Source of the DNA: Rosellinia necatrix
Taxonomy: Eukaryota; Ascomycota; Sordariomycetes; Xylariales; Xylariaceae
Direction of reading: 5' to 3'
Length of the DNA: 64,000 nucleotides
Assembly: GCA_021209875.1 (NCBI GenBank)
Contig: JAGYVD010000004.1
Location: 1,302,001 to 1,366,000, forward strand
The translations under genes and the position numbers were made by a program. Shown in pieces: positions 1 through 11,946 of the stretch; position 1 is the first letter of the stretch; each line of letters begins with the position of its first letter. The notes beneath the pieces are model-generated. The model saw only the letters and a list, made by a program, of their open reading frames with translations, had not been told where the DNA came from and searched no databases.

Positions 1-1
1 G

Positions 2-385
2 GTGTTCGGGCCCAACCACATGTCAACGCTCGAATTAGTCAACAACCTTGGCCTCTTATATAAAGATCAAGGGAGGCTGAAAAAGGTGGGGGAGATGTAC
101 AACAGAGCACTCCAAGGCCAAAAGAAAAAGCTCGGGTCTGACCACAGATCCACCCTTAATACAGTCAACGGCCTTAGTGTTTTACATAAAGAACAAAGGA
201 GGATGAAAAAAGCGGAGGAGATGTACAACCGGGCGCTCCAAAGCTACGAGAAAACGCTCGGGCCTGACCATATATTAACCCTTAGGCCACTTTACAACCT
301 TGATGTCTTGCACCCACATCAAAACAGGCCGAAAAAAGCGGAGGAGATGTTCGGCCGGGCGTTTCGAGGCTTTCAATCCACATAA
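2..385 (+). CDS. C-terminal end of a kinesin-light-chain-type TPR protein (5' truncated by window edge)
   Basis: The reading frame is open at the window edge and ends with TAA at 383-385, so only the last 127 residues are visible. They form three consecutive 42-residue units of the TPR_10/TPR_12 type, each with a pattern like GPDH-x3-TL-x3-NNLG-x7-G-x3-AEEMYxRAL. The first two units are close to consensus. The third has drifted, reading LRPLYNLDVL where NLG is expected, with an H-P-H-Q-N turn. In fungi such tandem repeats usually form the C-terminal ligand-sensing part of NB-ARC or NACHT STAND proteins, sometimes with an N-terminal lipase-like effector domain. That part would lie left of the window, so the STAND identity is inference. 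A second STAND gene begins about 1 kb downstream on the same strand. This could also be an isolated repeat remnant, because the last unit is worn. Confidence 0.7.
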   Translation: MFGPNHMSTLELVNNLGLLYKDQGRLKKVGEMYNRALQGQKKKLGSDHRSTLNTVNGLSVLHKEQRRMKKAEEMYNRALQSYEKTLGPDHILTLRPLYNLDVLHPHQNRPKKAEEMFGRAFRGFQST

Positions 386-1374
386 TCATCAGAGAACGTA
401 TCTCTAACCAATTCATTTTAAATCCTCAATAGATTTTATAATTAAACAAAAAAGTCCCAAGAGACCATGTCCATCTTGAGATATCTTTTGTCAACTTCTC
501 AATTTATTTCTGCATACTATAAATTAGATTCTCTAAACTCACGAGTGCAGCACTGTGAGCATGCGCAGAATCGTAATGAAGGCGATGCATACAATATGAA
601 TACGTGAACGAGTTATTTCAAGCACCGAGCAACAATTCAGGTTTCGAGGCATTCTCATAACCCTGCCAGGTAGCTAAGGTCATATGCTGCAACTTTTATA
701 TCAGATAGCACTTTCAATCGTATCAGAGGGCATCTGGATAATAACTCCCGACCGAGCTTATCGTATCATCGGGGTATCGTCATCGTCGCCGTCAAAAGAC
801 GCCAAGACAAGCCTCCCTCTCTGAGTTGTTATAAGCCGTCAGCGCTCTACCTGTAAACCATCAATGGCCCTTACCCCTTTGTTCAAGTAAATTCGGAGTA
901 TTGAAGTCATTTGGGTGTTAACAATCCTCCATTAGGGGGGCTATAATTACGTAATCTTCTACTAGCCGTTGCTAAAGCCTGATAAAAGATATATCCTGTT
1001 AAAGTTAGAAGCATGTTGTTTCTGCTCATAAGCGCACCATAATTACGTTGAATGCGAGCTACCTGTCACACTACTCCAAATCTCGCTGCGGTACTATTAG
1101 TCTAGTTTCTGACTAATCCATGGGTTGTGTGGCTAAGGGCAGACAGTCCTGTAGCGTTGCGGCGTAGCCAGGCCGCGAGCGGGGATAGGCAACCATCACC
1201 ATCCACCCACCATCAACCATATGAATCAAAATGGCTGTGGAATAATTATTCTAGTATCTCTTCTTCATTTCCAGAGCCTGACCGTATTTCTCTTTACCTG
1301 AAAACTCATTCTTCCCATATCCCTACCGTATCTCCCTTTCCCCCTATTTTAGTAAATGATTGCACCATCTAGCT
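386..1374. other. Intergenic, TPR tail to NACHT gene
   Basis: About 1 kb with no convincing coding frame. The stretch 400-560 is AT-rich. The segment just before 1375 is pyrimidine-rich (TCTCTTCTTCATTTCC, CCCTTTCCCCC), as is common before fungal start sites, and probably carries the 5' leader of the NACHT gene. I see no RNA gene or repeat family. Confidence 0.5.
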
Positions 1375-4300
1375 ATGCCTTCCGATACCTCAGATGTCGG
1401 TAGCGATGCAGTGCTCATTCAAAGAGATGACATCAGCAACTACAATCCAGACAACATTCTACCGAAATCTCAAGAGGCCATCGCCAAGATTCGTCAATGG
1501 CTGCAGCCCACGGCGTATGACGACCATTTCGGCGAGTATCACAAGCACCTGGCCTCGCATGCTGCCGGGACCGGCATATGGCTCACTTCGAGCGCCACGT
1601 ATCGCGAATGGCTCCAGGGCCAAAATGTCGGCACGTTGTGGGTGAAGGGTATTCCCGGGTCAGGGAAGTCCGTTATCGCGGCTCAGCTAGTCCGCGATCT
1701 CGCCGAGCGACACCCCGGCACCCCGGTGCTCTATTTCTTCTTTCGCCAGATCATAGACGCCAACCACTCGCCCACGGGTATGTCATTCACGAGTATCCCA
1801 TTCATTTCTAGGTCATTATAGAGAACCATATCCCGTGCATCCTTTCCGTTATTGTGTCTTGACTTCCCCCACTCTCGCTCTGTAGCCGGGAAGTGCTTCC
1901 CCATGATCCCTCACTGACAAGAGTATATGCGTAGCATTACTTCGGGACTGGCTTGATCAAGTGCTCATATACAGTCCTCCTCTCCAACACTGTTTGCATG
2001 AGCACGTCCAAGCGCTTCGATCACTTGATAGCCTATCCATGGATGATCTCTGGAGGAACTTGCGCCTCGCTTTGGGTGGGCTGCCAAACAACGCTTACTG
2101 CGTCATCGACGGCCTTGAGTATGTATTTTCTATTTTTTCAACCCCCCTTCACCCTCCCCTCCCTTTCTACCGCAGGGATTGGGCCAGTCAGTCTGGCATA
2201 GTCGCAAAACCAGACCGGGACGTTTTGCCGTCCATTTCAATGCTGACTCTTGTATTTTGTAGCGAGATGGACCGAGGTCATGATGATTTCCTCCGAACTC
2301 TGGCGGCATTAGGATTGTGGAAGCCGGACAAGATTAAAGTTCTCATGACGAGCCGCCCAATTGAGAGGCTCGAAACCGCACTTCGCAAGGCGGAAATGCT
2401 TCACATTCGCCTAGATGAGACTGCCGTAGATAGGGATATTTCGACCTTCGTGCAACAAAAGCTCGGCGCTACATCAATTGCCGACTCTGATCGCACATTA
2501 ATTGTGAATGCGGTTCCAGGCCAAGCGAACGGGCTCTTCCTCTACGCCAGGCTCGCAATGGACGCCTTTCTCAAACCAGGTGCCAACGTTCATGATGTCT
2601 TGGAAACTCTTCCGCAAAACCTGAATGATATGTACACGAACTTATTGAGGGAGCATTCTATCAGATCAGGTGTTTCTTTTGAGATACAAAGGCTGATTCT
2701 CCAATGTGCTACTCACGCGACGCGACCCCTCCGTCTTCTCGAGGTCGCGGAGATGCTTGAGCTTACCTACCTCTCCCGACCTGAAAAGAACTTGACGGAG
2801 ACAAAGGACATGGTAAGAGCAGCGTGTGGCCCGCTGTTGGAAATCCTACCGGACGAAACGGTCTGCGTCGTTCACCATACATATACAGAATATCTGACCG
2901 GTACTACCCGACCGGATACCCCTGGCGACTACCCTGTCCTAAAGCCTGGGCCTACACACAACACTCTGGCACTCGCATGTTTGTCTTACTTGGAATCCGG
3001 TTGCTTATCTGGTGTTAAATTCAAAAAATCAAAACGGGATTCTGATATGTACTTTCCCTTCACCCATGAGGAAGTAATCCTTACTGTGGAAGTGGATCTA
3101 CGCCTGAAATACCCCTTCATTGAGTATGCAGCCTCGAACTGGCATGTTCATGTGGCCAAGTCTATACAGGCTGGATATAATCAAGACGAGGTGAACAAGG
3201 TCCTCCGCCGGTTCTTTGAGGACGGCGACCGGCTGAGAGCGTGGCTGGGGCTGGATCGTTATTGGCGCAAGCATGACGTCGATGGGGCGACCCAGCTACA
3301 TGTGGCGGCAGGACTCGGCCTCGAGCAATATATACGAGACCTCCTGCAGATGGGGGATGTAGAAATTGACCCCCAAGACGAGCTGGGGAGGACGCCGCTG
3401 TGGTGGGCCGCGTCGTCTGGCCATGCCGGCGTGGTACGCTTACTTGCCCAGGCAGGTGCCAATCCAGATCAGGACGACAATTACAGCGGTATCAAACCCC
3501 TTCATGAGGCCGCTAAAGGGAACCATGCTGAGGTCGTGAGGGTGCTCCTGGAATGTGGTGTGAGCCCTTTGACAAGAAAGACTAAGGATAATCCCGGAAG
3601 ACGGTGCGGGAACTCACGCAGCACCGCCGGCGAATCCCCTCTCAAAGTATGTTGCCTCTGATAGCTGTGGTCGTCAGTCTGAGTTAATTTCTGTTTAATA
3701 TTAGTATGCCACGACGTACGGCCATCTTGAGGCAGTTGACGCTTTTTTGCCTTTCCTTTCCGACCCCGATATCATTCGCCGAGCCTTGGCCTGGGCAGCG
3801 AAAAGCGGTTGGCCCACAGTCGTTCGAAGAATCCTTGAGCATCCAAGCGCCGATGCGAATGCTGCTGATAGTTGTGGGGTGACCCCTCTGTCCCTGGCTT
3901 GTAGCTCTATGAACGAGGATACCGTTTTGGCTTTCCTCAATGCCGGCGCTGATCCTAACGTATATCCAACCCCAAAACCTAGCGAAAATCGATTCTTTGC
4001 GATTACATTAAGCCACCATTATAGAGAGAACGATCACAGCCCCCTTCATAGGCTTTGCACGTCTGTAGGTGGGCACGATGCACCTAGTAACAGTGCCCAG
4101 AATATTTTCTCACTGCTCGTCGATGCTGGGGTTGATATCCATCAGCGTTACAAAGATGGCTCAAACGCTCTTCACTGGGCTGTAAAAAGCCCTATCCTGA
4201 CACGACTTCTCCTCGATGCTGGTGTTGATGCCAACGTGGCATCCTCGGACGGTGCTACGCCCTTGCACAAAGCTAAGGATGCCGAAGTTATCAGTCTTCT

Positions 4301-7300
4301 GATCGAATTGGGGGGTGCGGATATAAATCGAACGAATAATGACGGGAAAACGCCGCTCCTCTCACACCTTGATGGCTACTCGTCTTCAACGGAAGGGCTT
4401 AGGAAAATTTTGGAATATGGCCCTAATGTTTCGGTTGTTGATAACAAGGGCGACGGTGCCTTGCATTATCTTCTACGGCGTTATAGCTTGGGATCTATGA
4501 CGACGATCCTTCGAGATCTTCTAGCAATGGGGGCAAATCCCAACCGCAAGAACTATTCTGGAGATTTACCACTACATGATGTTCAGTACGACCACTCAGC
4601 CTCAGACCAGGTACTAGACTTATTACTGAATGCCGGCGCCGATATAAACGCCCAGAACAAGAAAGGCTCGACTTTCTTATTCCGAATAATCCAGCACCGA
4701 CCCCTCAAAATGTTGGATTTTGTCGAGTTGCTTTTGGAGAAAGGCGCTTCATTGACCAGACGTGATTTCAACGGTCGGACTATCCTTCATGAAGCTGTTA
4801 GGACATGGTGCGAAAACGCAGGAGATGCCTGTCTGGATTTCCTACTATCCCGTGGGCTAGACCCCAAAGTGATTGACAATTCCGGTAACAATCTACTCCA
4901 CGAACTGGCCATGCTCCCCAAAAATCATGATGATTATGGGCACGAAGCTAGAGTCGGTTTGTGGAAGCAACTGGTATCATTGGGCTTAGATTTAGGCCAA
5001 CGGAACTATGAAGGCCGTACGCCTTTACACATTCTATGCTGTTCGAGTCCAAAGTTCAATACATCATCACCATCGACGATCTTTCCAATTGACTTTGTCA
5101 TCTCCCAGATGACAGTTTCAGGGGCAATGACAGTAGATGTTGCTGACAATGCAGGTATTACTCCATTGCATCTGGCGTCTACAATCTCATGTATATACAC
5201 TCAAAAGTTACTAGATGCAGGGGCAGACCCTAAAAGGGCGACAATCGAAGGCCGAACACCCTTGCATCTTGCCGCCCAATCTAGGGCAAGCAACATTGTT
5301 GGCATTCTCCTCGACGCGCTATATTTGCGACAGGTGAACGAGGATCTACCTGCAGGAGATGTAGCTAAAAGCAAAGTGACAGTTCTCCCAACAGGAAGCT
5401 GGTATCGCGATAAGGCATTCCAGTTTTCACGGGAAGTAACGGATGCCCGAGACACGTTTACATCCAACCGGACTAGCAAACCTGGGTGGACGCCTTTGGG
5501 TTACGCGTGTCGGTCCGGGAGACCGGAAACTGTTGAACTGCTGCTCCGGGCTGGCGCCGACGTGACTGTCGGCAGTCTTGTTGGGGCTTGTCTTGAGTTC
5601 GAACAGGAGCAATCTTTGTGGGATAGAGAGCATCAAAGTGGTGCGAATCTGGATACAGGGGGGCTCCTGTTCGGGGATACCTCCCGCCCTTCTATCTCTT
5701 CCCCCCAAGGAGCTCCCGACTTGCATACACAGACCGCAAGAATAGACGAAATCCTAGAAATGTTACTCGAAAAGGGCATGGAGCTCGATCCAGACGAAGT
5801 CCTGGATTGTAACAGCCATTATCATCTCATAGATACCGCCTTCAGGAACGGTAGAGATTATACTGTGGGTTGCATGGCCAAGGCCAGATCATTGCAGAGC
5901 GAGCGGAAGGAGGCCATTGGGAAACATTCCGTGATAGACACTTTTGCAGAGCACCAACGACGCCATATTCAGGAAACCTCTCGTCAATCCATAGCCAGCT
6001 TCAAGGGGATCTACAAGGGAGATGGCAACGAATCATTGTTCGTATCTCTAATGATGCGACGTGACTATGATATGGTAAGAGAACTATCTCGAGCAGGGGC
6101 AGATTTCTTCCAGAGAAATGCGCCATCGCACCGGAGCAATAATTTCGAGGTCCTAGTGAGCTTAGGTTTTACCGCATTGGTAAAAAGCATCGTTAATGAT
6201 TTGCACACCGAACCGAATGAATCTTCAGAAGATACACAACCCGATCGGTTCCAGAATGTCGCATATCTCACCGCGGCCGTGCGCCGAAAACTGCCGAACA
6301 TGGAGATGGTCAGATTTCTAGTGGAAGATTGCGGGAGCGATATAGATGAGGTGCATGGTAGCAACAGCCCACTACTCGCGGCTGCAAGGGGTGAGCAATG
6401 GTGGCACGCCGCCCTCGCGGTTCCCTACTTCATCGAGCAGTCCGCCGACCTGAACATCCGAAACGGCGCCGGCCAGACGCCGTTGCATATTGCGTTGTGT
6501 GGTGGCGACAGCAGGTCTACCGGGCTTTTCTTCCGCGACAGTGTCGTGCGGGCCTTGGTGAAGGCCGGCGCTGATGTGAATGCGGTTGATACACGAGGGA
6601 GAAGTTGTCTTGCATACGCTGCCGATAACTCAGCACTCGTTCGACTCCTTCTAGAGAACGGGGCCAAAGGCGACGCTTACGCCCTGTTTGCGGCGATTGA
6701 TAGCAATAACCATGATGCTCTCCAGGCACTTCTATCAGCAGGCGTAGACCCGAATATACGCCGTCCCGAATCTCAAAAGGACATCAGACCCCATGATAAT
6801 ATCGACGAATGGCAGCTTTTTGCAGTGCACCACGCCGCGAGAACATCCTCAATTTGTGACTGGAACAGACTGTCCGTGCAGAAAAGAGCTGTTCTACAAC
6901 AGTCCCGGGCGAAAATGGTAGAGATGCTCCTAGCACATGGGGCTGACCCCTTTGCCACGTTCCTTCAACGCACAACCACAAGGGGGAGCCCCACGAAATG
7001 GGCAGAATCAAACACCTCAACTCCAGAGTCTGATAGTTCACCCCTCAACAACCCACCTGTGCCGAAAGGGTACGTGCGATCCACGATACTGCATGATCTC
7101 GTGGAGAGCGGCTTGCCAGTAGAGCCGTTTCTAAAGCAGGCGAACATCGACGTCAACCACCGCGACCCGAGTGGCAAGACCCTCCTCCTCTCAGCGTGTA
7201 CCAGCAAGAAAGGACCCGACGTCCTAATAGAGATCCCACCATTCGGGGTCCCGTCGTCGTCGGCTGCGACCAGCCAAACGCTCCTGCAGCACCTCCTGTC

Positions 7301-8012
7301 CCGGGGGGCGGATCCGCTCGCACGGGACAACCGAGGCCGGAACGCGCTGCACCAGGTCTTCGAATGCGCCACGCAGCACTGGTATTCGGGGCCGAGCTGG
7401 AAGGACGCGCTGGCCCACATGGCCGACACGTACCCGGCGCTCGTCAACCAGAGAGACAAGCGAGGGGGGACGCCGCTGCACGCCGCCCTCCGCTACGCGG
7501 CCGCGGGGTCCGGCGGGCGGGAAACGGCCGCGGGGCCGGCCAAGACGCTGCTCCGGGCGGGCGCGGACCCGCTGCTGACGGACGGCGAGGGCAACTCCAG
7601 CCTCCACCTCATCGCGCCGGACCTGCGCGGCGCGGACGTGCGGGGCCTGTTCGCGGAGCTGCTGGGCCGCGGGTGCGCCGTCGACGCGTGCAACGCGCGC
7701 GGCGAGACGCCGCTCTTCGTGTCGCGGTTCTCGCACCACGTCCCGCACCCCGGCGACGCGGACGGGGTCCGCGACGACCGGGCCCGCGCGACGCTGTGGG
7801 AGGCCGCCGGCGCCGACTTCCACACGCGCGACGGCGCCGGCCGCGGCCTGCTCCACGTCGCCGCCCGGGGCAAGGCCGCGAGGTTCCAGGAGCTGATGCA
7901 GAGGGGGTTGGACCCCATGATGGAGGATGACGATAAGCAGACGCCCCTCGATGTGGCTGCGGCTTGTGGGAATAAGGACGTTCTTGCGCTTTTTGCGAGG
8001 AAGAAGGAGTGA
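1375..8012 (+). CDS. NACHT-ankyrin STAND (NLR-like) protein, 2092 aa, four exons
   Basis: Exons 1375-1777, 1935-2118, 2263-3646 and 3705-8012 join in phase at GT-AG introns of 157, 144 and 58 nt. The start is the ATG at 1375. After about 65 residues with the fungal nephrocystin-3-like lead-in (TGIWL..S..Y..WL), a NACHT P-loop follows: Walker A GIPGSGKS at residues 92-99, Walker B VIDGLDE around 191-197 (completed only by splicing intron 2), and a sensor segment VLMTSRP. From about residue 535 to the end, roughly 1550 residues are ankyrin repeats with the TPLHxAA and VxxLLxxGADxN patterns. Proteins of this plan act as ATP-dependent oligomerising switches in fungal self/non-self recognition or immunity. 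The ligand here is unknown. There is no recognisable N-terminal effector domain (HET, HeLo, PNP, lipase), so the output partner is not evident. Base composition rises abruptly to over 80% GC within 7400-7900. Confidence 0.9.
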
Positions 8013-8590
8013 TTGCAAGTATCTCTACGGTATGCTTTAACTAAGGACGCACTAATTCAGATCATTCAATGAGACCATTTATAACAAATGCCGTATCAGG
8101 GGCAGATGAGCCTTGTCAAGCAGTCGAGAGACAATTGCTTTGGTTCGACAAGTGGTTGGAGTATGACTTAGATTACATGGATATAAAGTTGCATTGATAG
8201 GAACTGTTAACATTACCATGATTATTGGCATTATACCACTCAAACAGAGGCGCGATTAAATATAGTTAATGCATTTGTTAGGTACATAAACCCTGTGCCC
8301 AAGCCTTCGCAATGTGATAATAATAATAACAACGATTTTCATAGAATTGCAATTGAACCAACAGGTCAAAACAATGGTAGCGAGGGCTTGTTAAACCAAC
8401 GCTAGCTCAGCCTATCATATGTTAGTGTCACATTTTGGTAAATAAAAGTGTTGGCCCTATTTATCTCCAAGATGCTGTATATCTACCTGTTTCAAACCCT
8501 ACGTCAAACACCTGAGATTCTTCTTCCCCTTGCCTTCCCCCTGTTCCACCCGTCTGCACTGCTGCACATTGTCACTTTAGGACCATCACA
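8013..8590. other. Intergenic, NACHT gene to RNase H gene
   Basis: Some 580 bases with no supported gene. The first part is AT-rich. The last 100 bases before 8591 are C/T-rich and end in ACA directly before the ATG of the RNase H gene, consistent with its promoter and leader. Confidence 0.5.
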
Positions 8591-9773
8591 ATGCCGCAGG
8601 GTCATTATCTCGCTCAGAATTTTATCTCCCTTGGTGGGCATAGCAGCGATGACGACGAGGATCCTTGCGAGCTGCCCGATGGTCGACTCGTTTGCAGACT
8701 TCATGGTCTTATCATCTGTGGAAAATGCTGTGTTGACTACAGCTTCATGGAGGATGTTTTAGGCCACAACAAGGATGAAGATGAGGACTATGGTGCAATT
8801 TCTAACAATAAAGATACTAGAGCACTGTATATAGAGATGATCCCCGGAGCGAAAGCGGAAACAGACGCCAGATGGGGCCCTCCTCCGTCGTCGCGCGGCT
8901 TTCAAACTCAACCCAGATCGTCATCCACCCCCGATATTTCTACCAGTAGGGTATCATCGAATCCAAATGCCCCGCAAAATAAGAACAGCAGCAATATGCC
9001 CGATCCGCTAGATGACCTGATCGATCTGAGGAGGCAAAGGGGTACCGGCCGCGTTTTCCCTACCACATTCACCCCACCATCATCTACCACTATGCCCACC
9101 CAACTCTTTCGCCCCAACAGACTTCAATGTGCATTATTCACCAGGTTAGACCGGCCCAAGAATACCCAAACCTAGTGCCAAGTCATTCTAGCAACGCTAA
9201 TAAGTTGGGTTTACTAGATACATCCATCGTGATAACCCTCGAAAGGTCCTCCTTTTCACTGACGGAGCGTGTCTAAACAACGGCCAAGCAAACCCGAAAG
9301 CCGGCTGGGCCGTATTCCACAGCCCTGGCCTCCCTGGTCGGTCAATCGGGGTGGCTGCCTGTCGGCTAGAGAGCAAGGGGCCCTTTGGTGACCCGGGCAT
9401 CCAGACCAGCAATCGAGCCGAACTCCGGGCCGTCATTGGGGCCCTTCGTCTCCGACACTGGGTCGGCGAGGGCTTCGATACCGTGGTCATCGCTACCGAC
9501 TCGGAATACGTGACTGCCGGGCCCACGCAGTGGGTCAAGACTTGGATCAGGAATGGTTGGAAGACATCCAGCATGGCGGATGTCAAGAACAAAGATCTAT
9601 GGGAGATGCTTCTCGGCGAGGCAGAGAGATGGCATGCCCAAGGACTATCGATCCAGTTTTGGAAAATTCCTCGAGACTGGAACAAAGTGGCAGATGCAGC
9701 TGCGAAGGAGGCTGCTGGGAAAGGCGAGGCGCCCGACAGATGGGTTGATACGTTAAGTATGCCGGTGCCATAG
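8591..9773 (+). CDS. RNase H type 1 domain protein with N-terminal Cys/His module, 369 aa
   Basis: Two exons, 8591-9144 and 9218-9773, join across a 73-nt intron that contains a GCTAAT branch-like site and ends TTACTAG. The C-terminal half is an RNase H1 domain. It starts near VLLFTDGACLNNG and carries the four acidic residues expected of the family: D200 (TDGAC), E253 (NRAEL), D279 (ATDSE) and D344 (KVADAAA). This predicts hydrolysis of RNA in RNA-DNA hybrids. The N-terminus carries LPDGRLVCRLHG...CGKCCVDYSF (about residues 28-52), a C-x3-H-x5-C-x2-C arrangement that could bind zinc. It is followed by about 100 low-complexity Ser/Pro/Asn-rich residues. There is no N-terminal hybrid-binding domain as in canonical RNase H1, so this is one of the separate fungal RNase H-like proteins and its cellular role is unclear. 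The donor GTTAGA is weak, so the exon junction could shift by a few codons. Confidence 0.85.
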
Positions 9774-10606
9774 AAAGGAAATTTCAGTTTCCGCAGCCCC
9801 CATTAGGAGACCAGCATCGAGCTCCGATGCAAATTGTGTTGTTGCTTGCATTCATGATTATGAACCTGCATTATCTTCAAATGAAAATAGCCTAACTAAC
9901 AAAAAACATGACGTCCTCAGGCTTGGTAAGAGGGACAGGTTCTTGTGCACATCACTATGGCCCAAGGGATTATCAGTTCTCGCCATCAATACCTTAAACT
10001 TATTTAGTATTTGTGGTCGCCACAAGCCATAACTATGTAAATTCATGTAGCTGTCACGGGACGGCACTGCGGTGCTAACCACGGCACTACCGTTGCTCAG
10101 ACAGCATAAGTAGAGAGCTATCAGGTCGAGCACATGACCGCATGTAGCAACTTCTATAACGAAGAGAACTTAGATACCGCTATAGTTTAAAGCGTGTTAT
10201 ATTGTTATGTTTTGTCCTTTTTATTATTTTACCCCCCTTTCGACCTAGGACAAGTCCACACTGTCTCAGGCGGCCTAACGTGTCTTACGAGTTCTCCCCG
10301 GGTGGCTATGGATAAAGCCTCGATCTACCCTAGGTCCGACATACATAATAGAGAGTCGGAAAGCACAACAGCTGATCTTTTCAACCATGCTATGGGGCCT
10401 GTAGCAGCACTGGCAATTAGCCAACTACGATGTTGGTTGAAGCGTCGGCATCGACCTAAGAGCTGCTTACGCTTGACTCCGCTTCCGTAAAGCTCTTTAA
10501 TTACATCCATCCCTTTCGTTTATCTTTCCCTCTTTCTCTCTCTCTCTTTCTCTCTCTCCTCCCCAACGCGGGCCGACTCGCCTAGGGCTCCACCCCCAAC
10601 GCAACC
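9774..10606. other. Convergent intergenic with CT-rich tract
   Basis: This separates the 3' ends of the RNase H gene (plus) and the ART-like gene (minus). No coding frame is supported. A CT-rich simple sequence (TCTTTCTCTCTCTCTCTTTC type) occupies about 10520-10562, just beyond the stop of the minus-strand gene. Confidence 0.5.
10521..10562 (+). repeat. CT-rich simple repeat
   Basis: Alternating TC with interspersed TTT, in the convergent spacer between the RNase H and ART-like genes. Confidence 0.85.
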
Positions 10607-11946
10607 TCACTCCTGATCCGCCACGGGCCGCAGCGAGATAACAACGATCTGCTTGCCGTCGATGGTAGCGTCCTCGACAGCGAGGACCTCGAACCTAGTG
10701 CGCGGCGCGAAGATGTACTCGATCTTAGCGGGGTCGTCCGACAGCGGCGTGATGTACGCGACGTGGTCCCAGACGGTCGACGCGGCGGGGATGTTGGCGA
10801 CCAGCAGGATGCCGTTGGAGTACTGCAGCGCGGCGCCGGGGTCGTCGGCGAAGCTCCAGACCATCTTGGTGGTGATGGTCTCCCCCGGCGCCACGTAAGA
10901 GCCGAGCACGGACTCGAACGGGGCCGCGAGCTCCCGCCCCGCCGGCCCCGCGTTGAGCGGCGACTCGAGGAACTCGATGCCGAAGTGCGCGAGCCCGAGC
11001 TGCCGGATGTCGACCTGGCCGCTGTACAGCAGTGTGTGCTGGAACGCGGACGTGCGCGGCATCGCGCGCGCCGCCGCCGCCAGCAGCGCGTTCTCCGCCG
11101 CGCTGAGCCGCTGCAGGTCCGCGGCGACGCGGCCGAGCTGCGCCCGCACGTCGTCCCGGCTGTCGGCCGGCGCCATCATGAACGAGCGCATGTAGTCCGT
11201 GTCGTTCGGCCGGTACGGCGGCCAGTCGCTCTCCCAGATCTGCGTCGCGATGCTGTCGAGGTCGAGCGGCGCCGGCCCCGGCGTCGAGATGCCCGTGTAT
11301 TCGAAGATCTTCATCAGCACCAGCCGCGTGAAGGATGCCGTCGTCCAGTCGTACACGCACAGTGCCAGCTCGAAGCTGTGCGGCGTAAACGGGAAGAACT
11401 GCTTCCCGAGCGCGCGGATCTCCTCCTCGGACTTGCCCGGAGACTCTGGGATGTTCTGGTACGGGATGTACCCCTCGTCGATCATGGTGTTGATGAATTC
11501 GACGTCGGCGTCGGAGATGGTGGGGAGAGGCTTTAGTTTCCCTGATACACTTGTTTCGGCCGTGTGGATTCCTGTTATTATAGTAAGAAACGATGAGGGC
11601 TACTTCCACAGATCTTAATGTCCATACCTGCGTCCTTCTGTGCGTCGAGCCATGCCAGTGTGAAGTCTCCTTCATCTCCGATCTCAAGGGATAGCCCTAT
11701 GTCCGAGAACGTGTCCCTATACCGTTTCAATCCCCGCCTAGCGCTGTCGAAGTAGGGAAGCTCTAAAATTAAGTCATTGGCATCTAACACTGGCGGCCAT
11801 GTAGGTATCTCGGTAATGTCAAGAAACCCTTGTTGATCAACTATTAACCGATACGACTCGCCAACGTTGTCTCGCGGGTCGTAAATAGATCGTCCATCAC
11901 TGAACCACAGGGCAAAGGTGGATAGTGCCTTCGCTAGATGCCACAT
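10607..11946 (-). CDS. Uncharacterised fungal protein, possible ADP-ribosyltransferase fold, 427 aa
   Basis: The minus strand carries exon 1 at 11946-11628 and exon 2 at 11571-10607, joined across a 56-nt intron (donor GTATGG, acceptor AACAG, branch-like TTACTATAAT). The start is the ATG at 11946, since no ATG-led extension is visible upstream. I do not recognise a named family. The C-terminal 140 residues follow the order seen in ADP-ribosyltransferases. First comes a strand LLYSGQ (287-292) where the family has its Arg strand. Next is KMVWSFADDP...YSNGILLVA (342-365), like the Ser strand and following helix. Then comes AYITPLSDDPAKIEYIFAPRTRFEV (about 378-402), like the catalytic-Glu loop, ending in a strand pair with K-I-E where Q/E-x-E is typical. 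The Arg of the first motif is not evident, so activity is doubtful. There is no signal peptide, so it is probably intracellular. The ART assignment is inference from motif order. The exon structure is well supported by phase. Confidence 0.7.

Noticed and set aside
7224..8018. Long minus-strand frames opposite the GC-rich end of the ankyrin gene
   Set aside because: They are Arg/Ala/Pro/Gly-rich shadows created by over 80% GC. The plus-strand frame has clear ankyrin repeats.
10725..11687. 320-codon minus-strand frame overlapping the ART-like gene
   Set aside because: It is an Arg/Gly/Ala-rich shadow in another frame of the GC-rich exon. The 427-residue model is supported by a phase-matched intron and non-random sequence.
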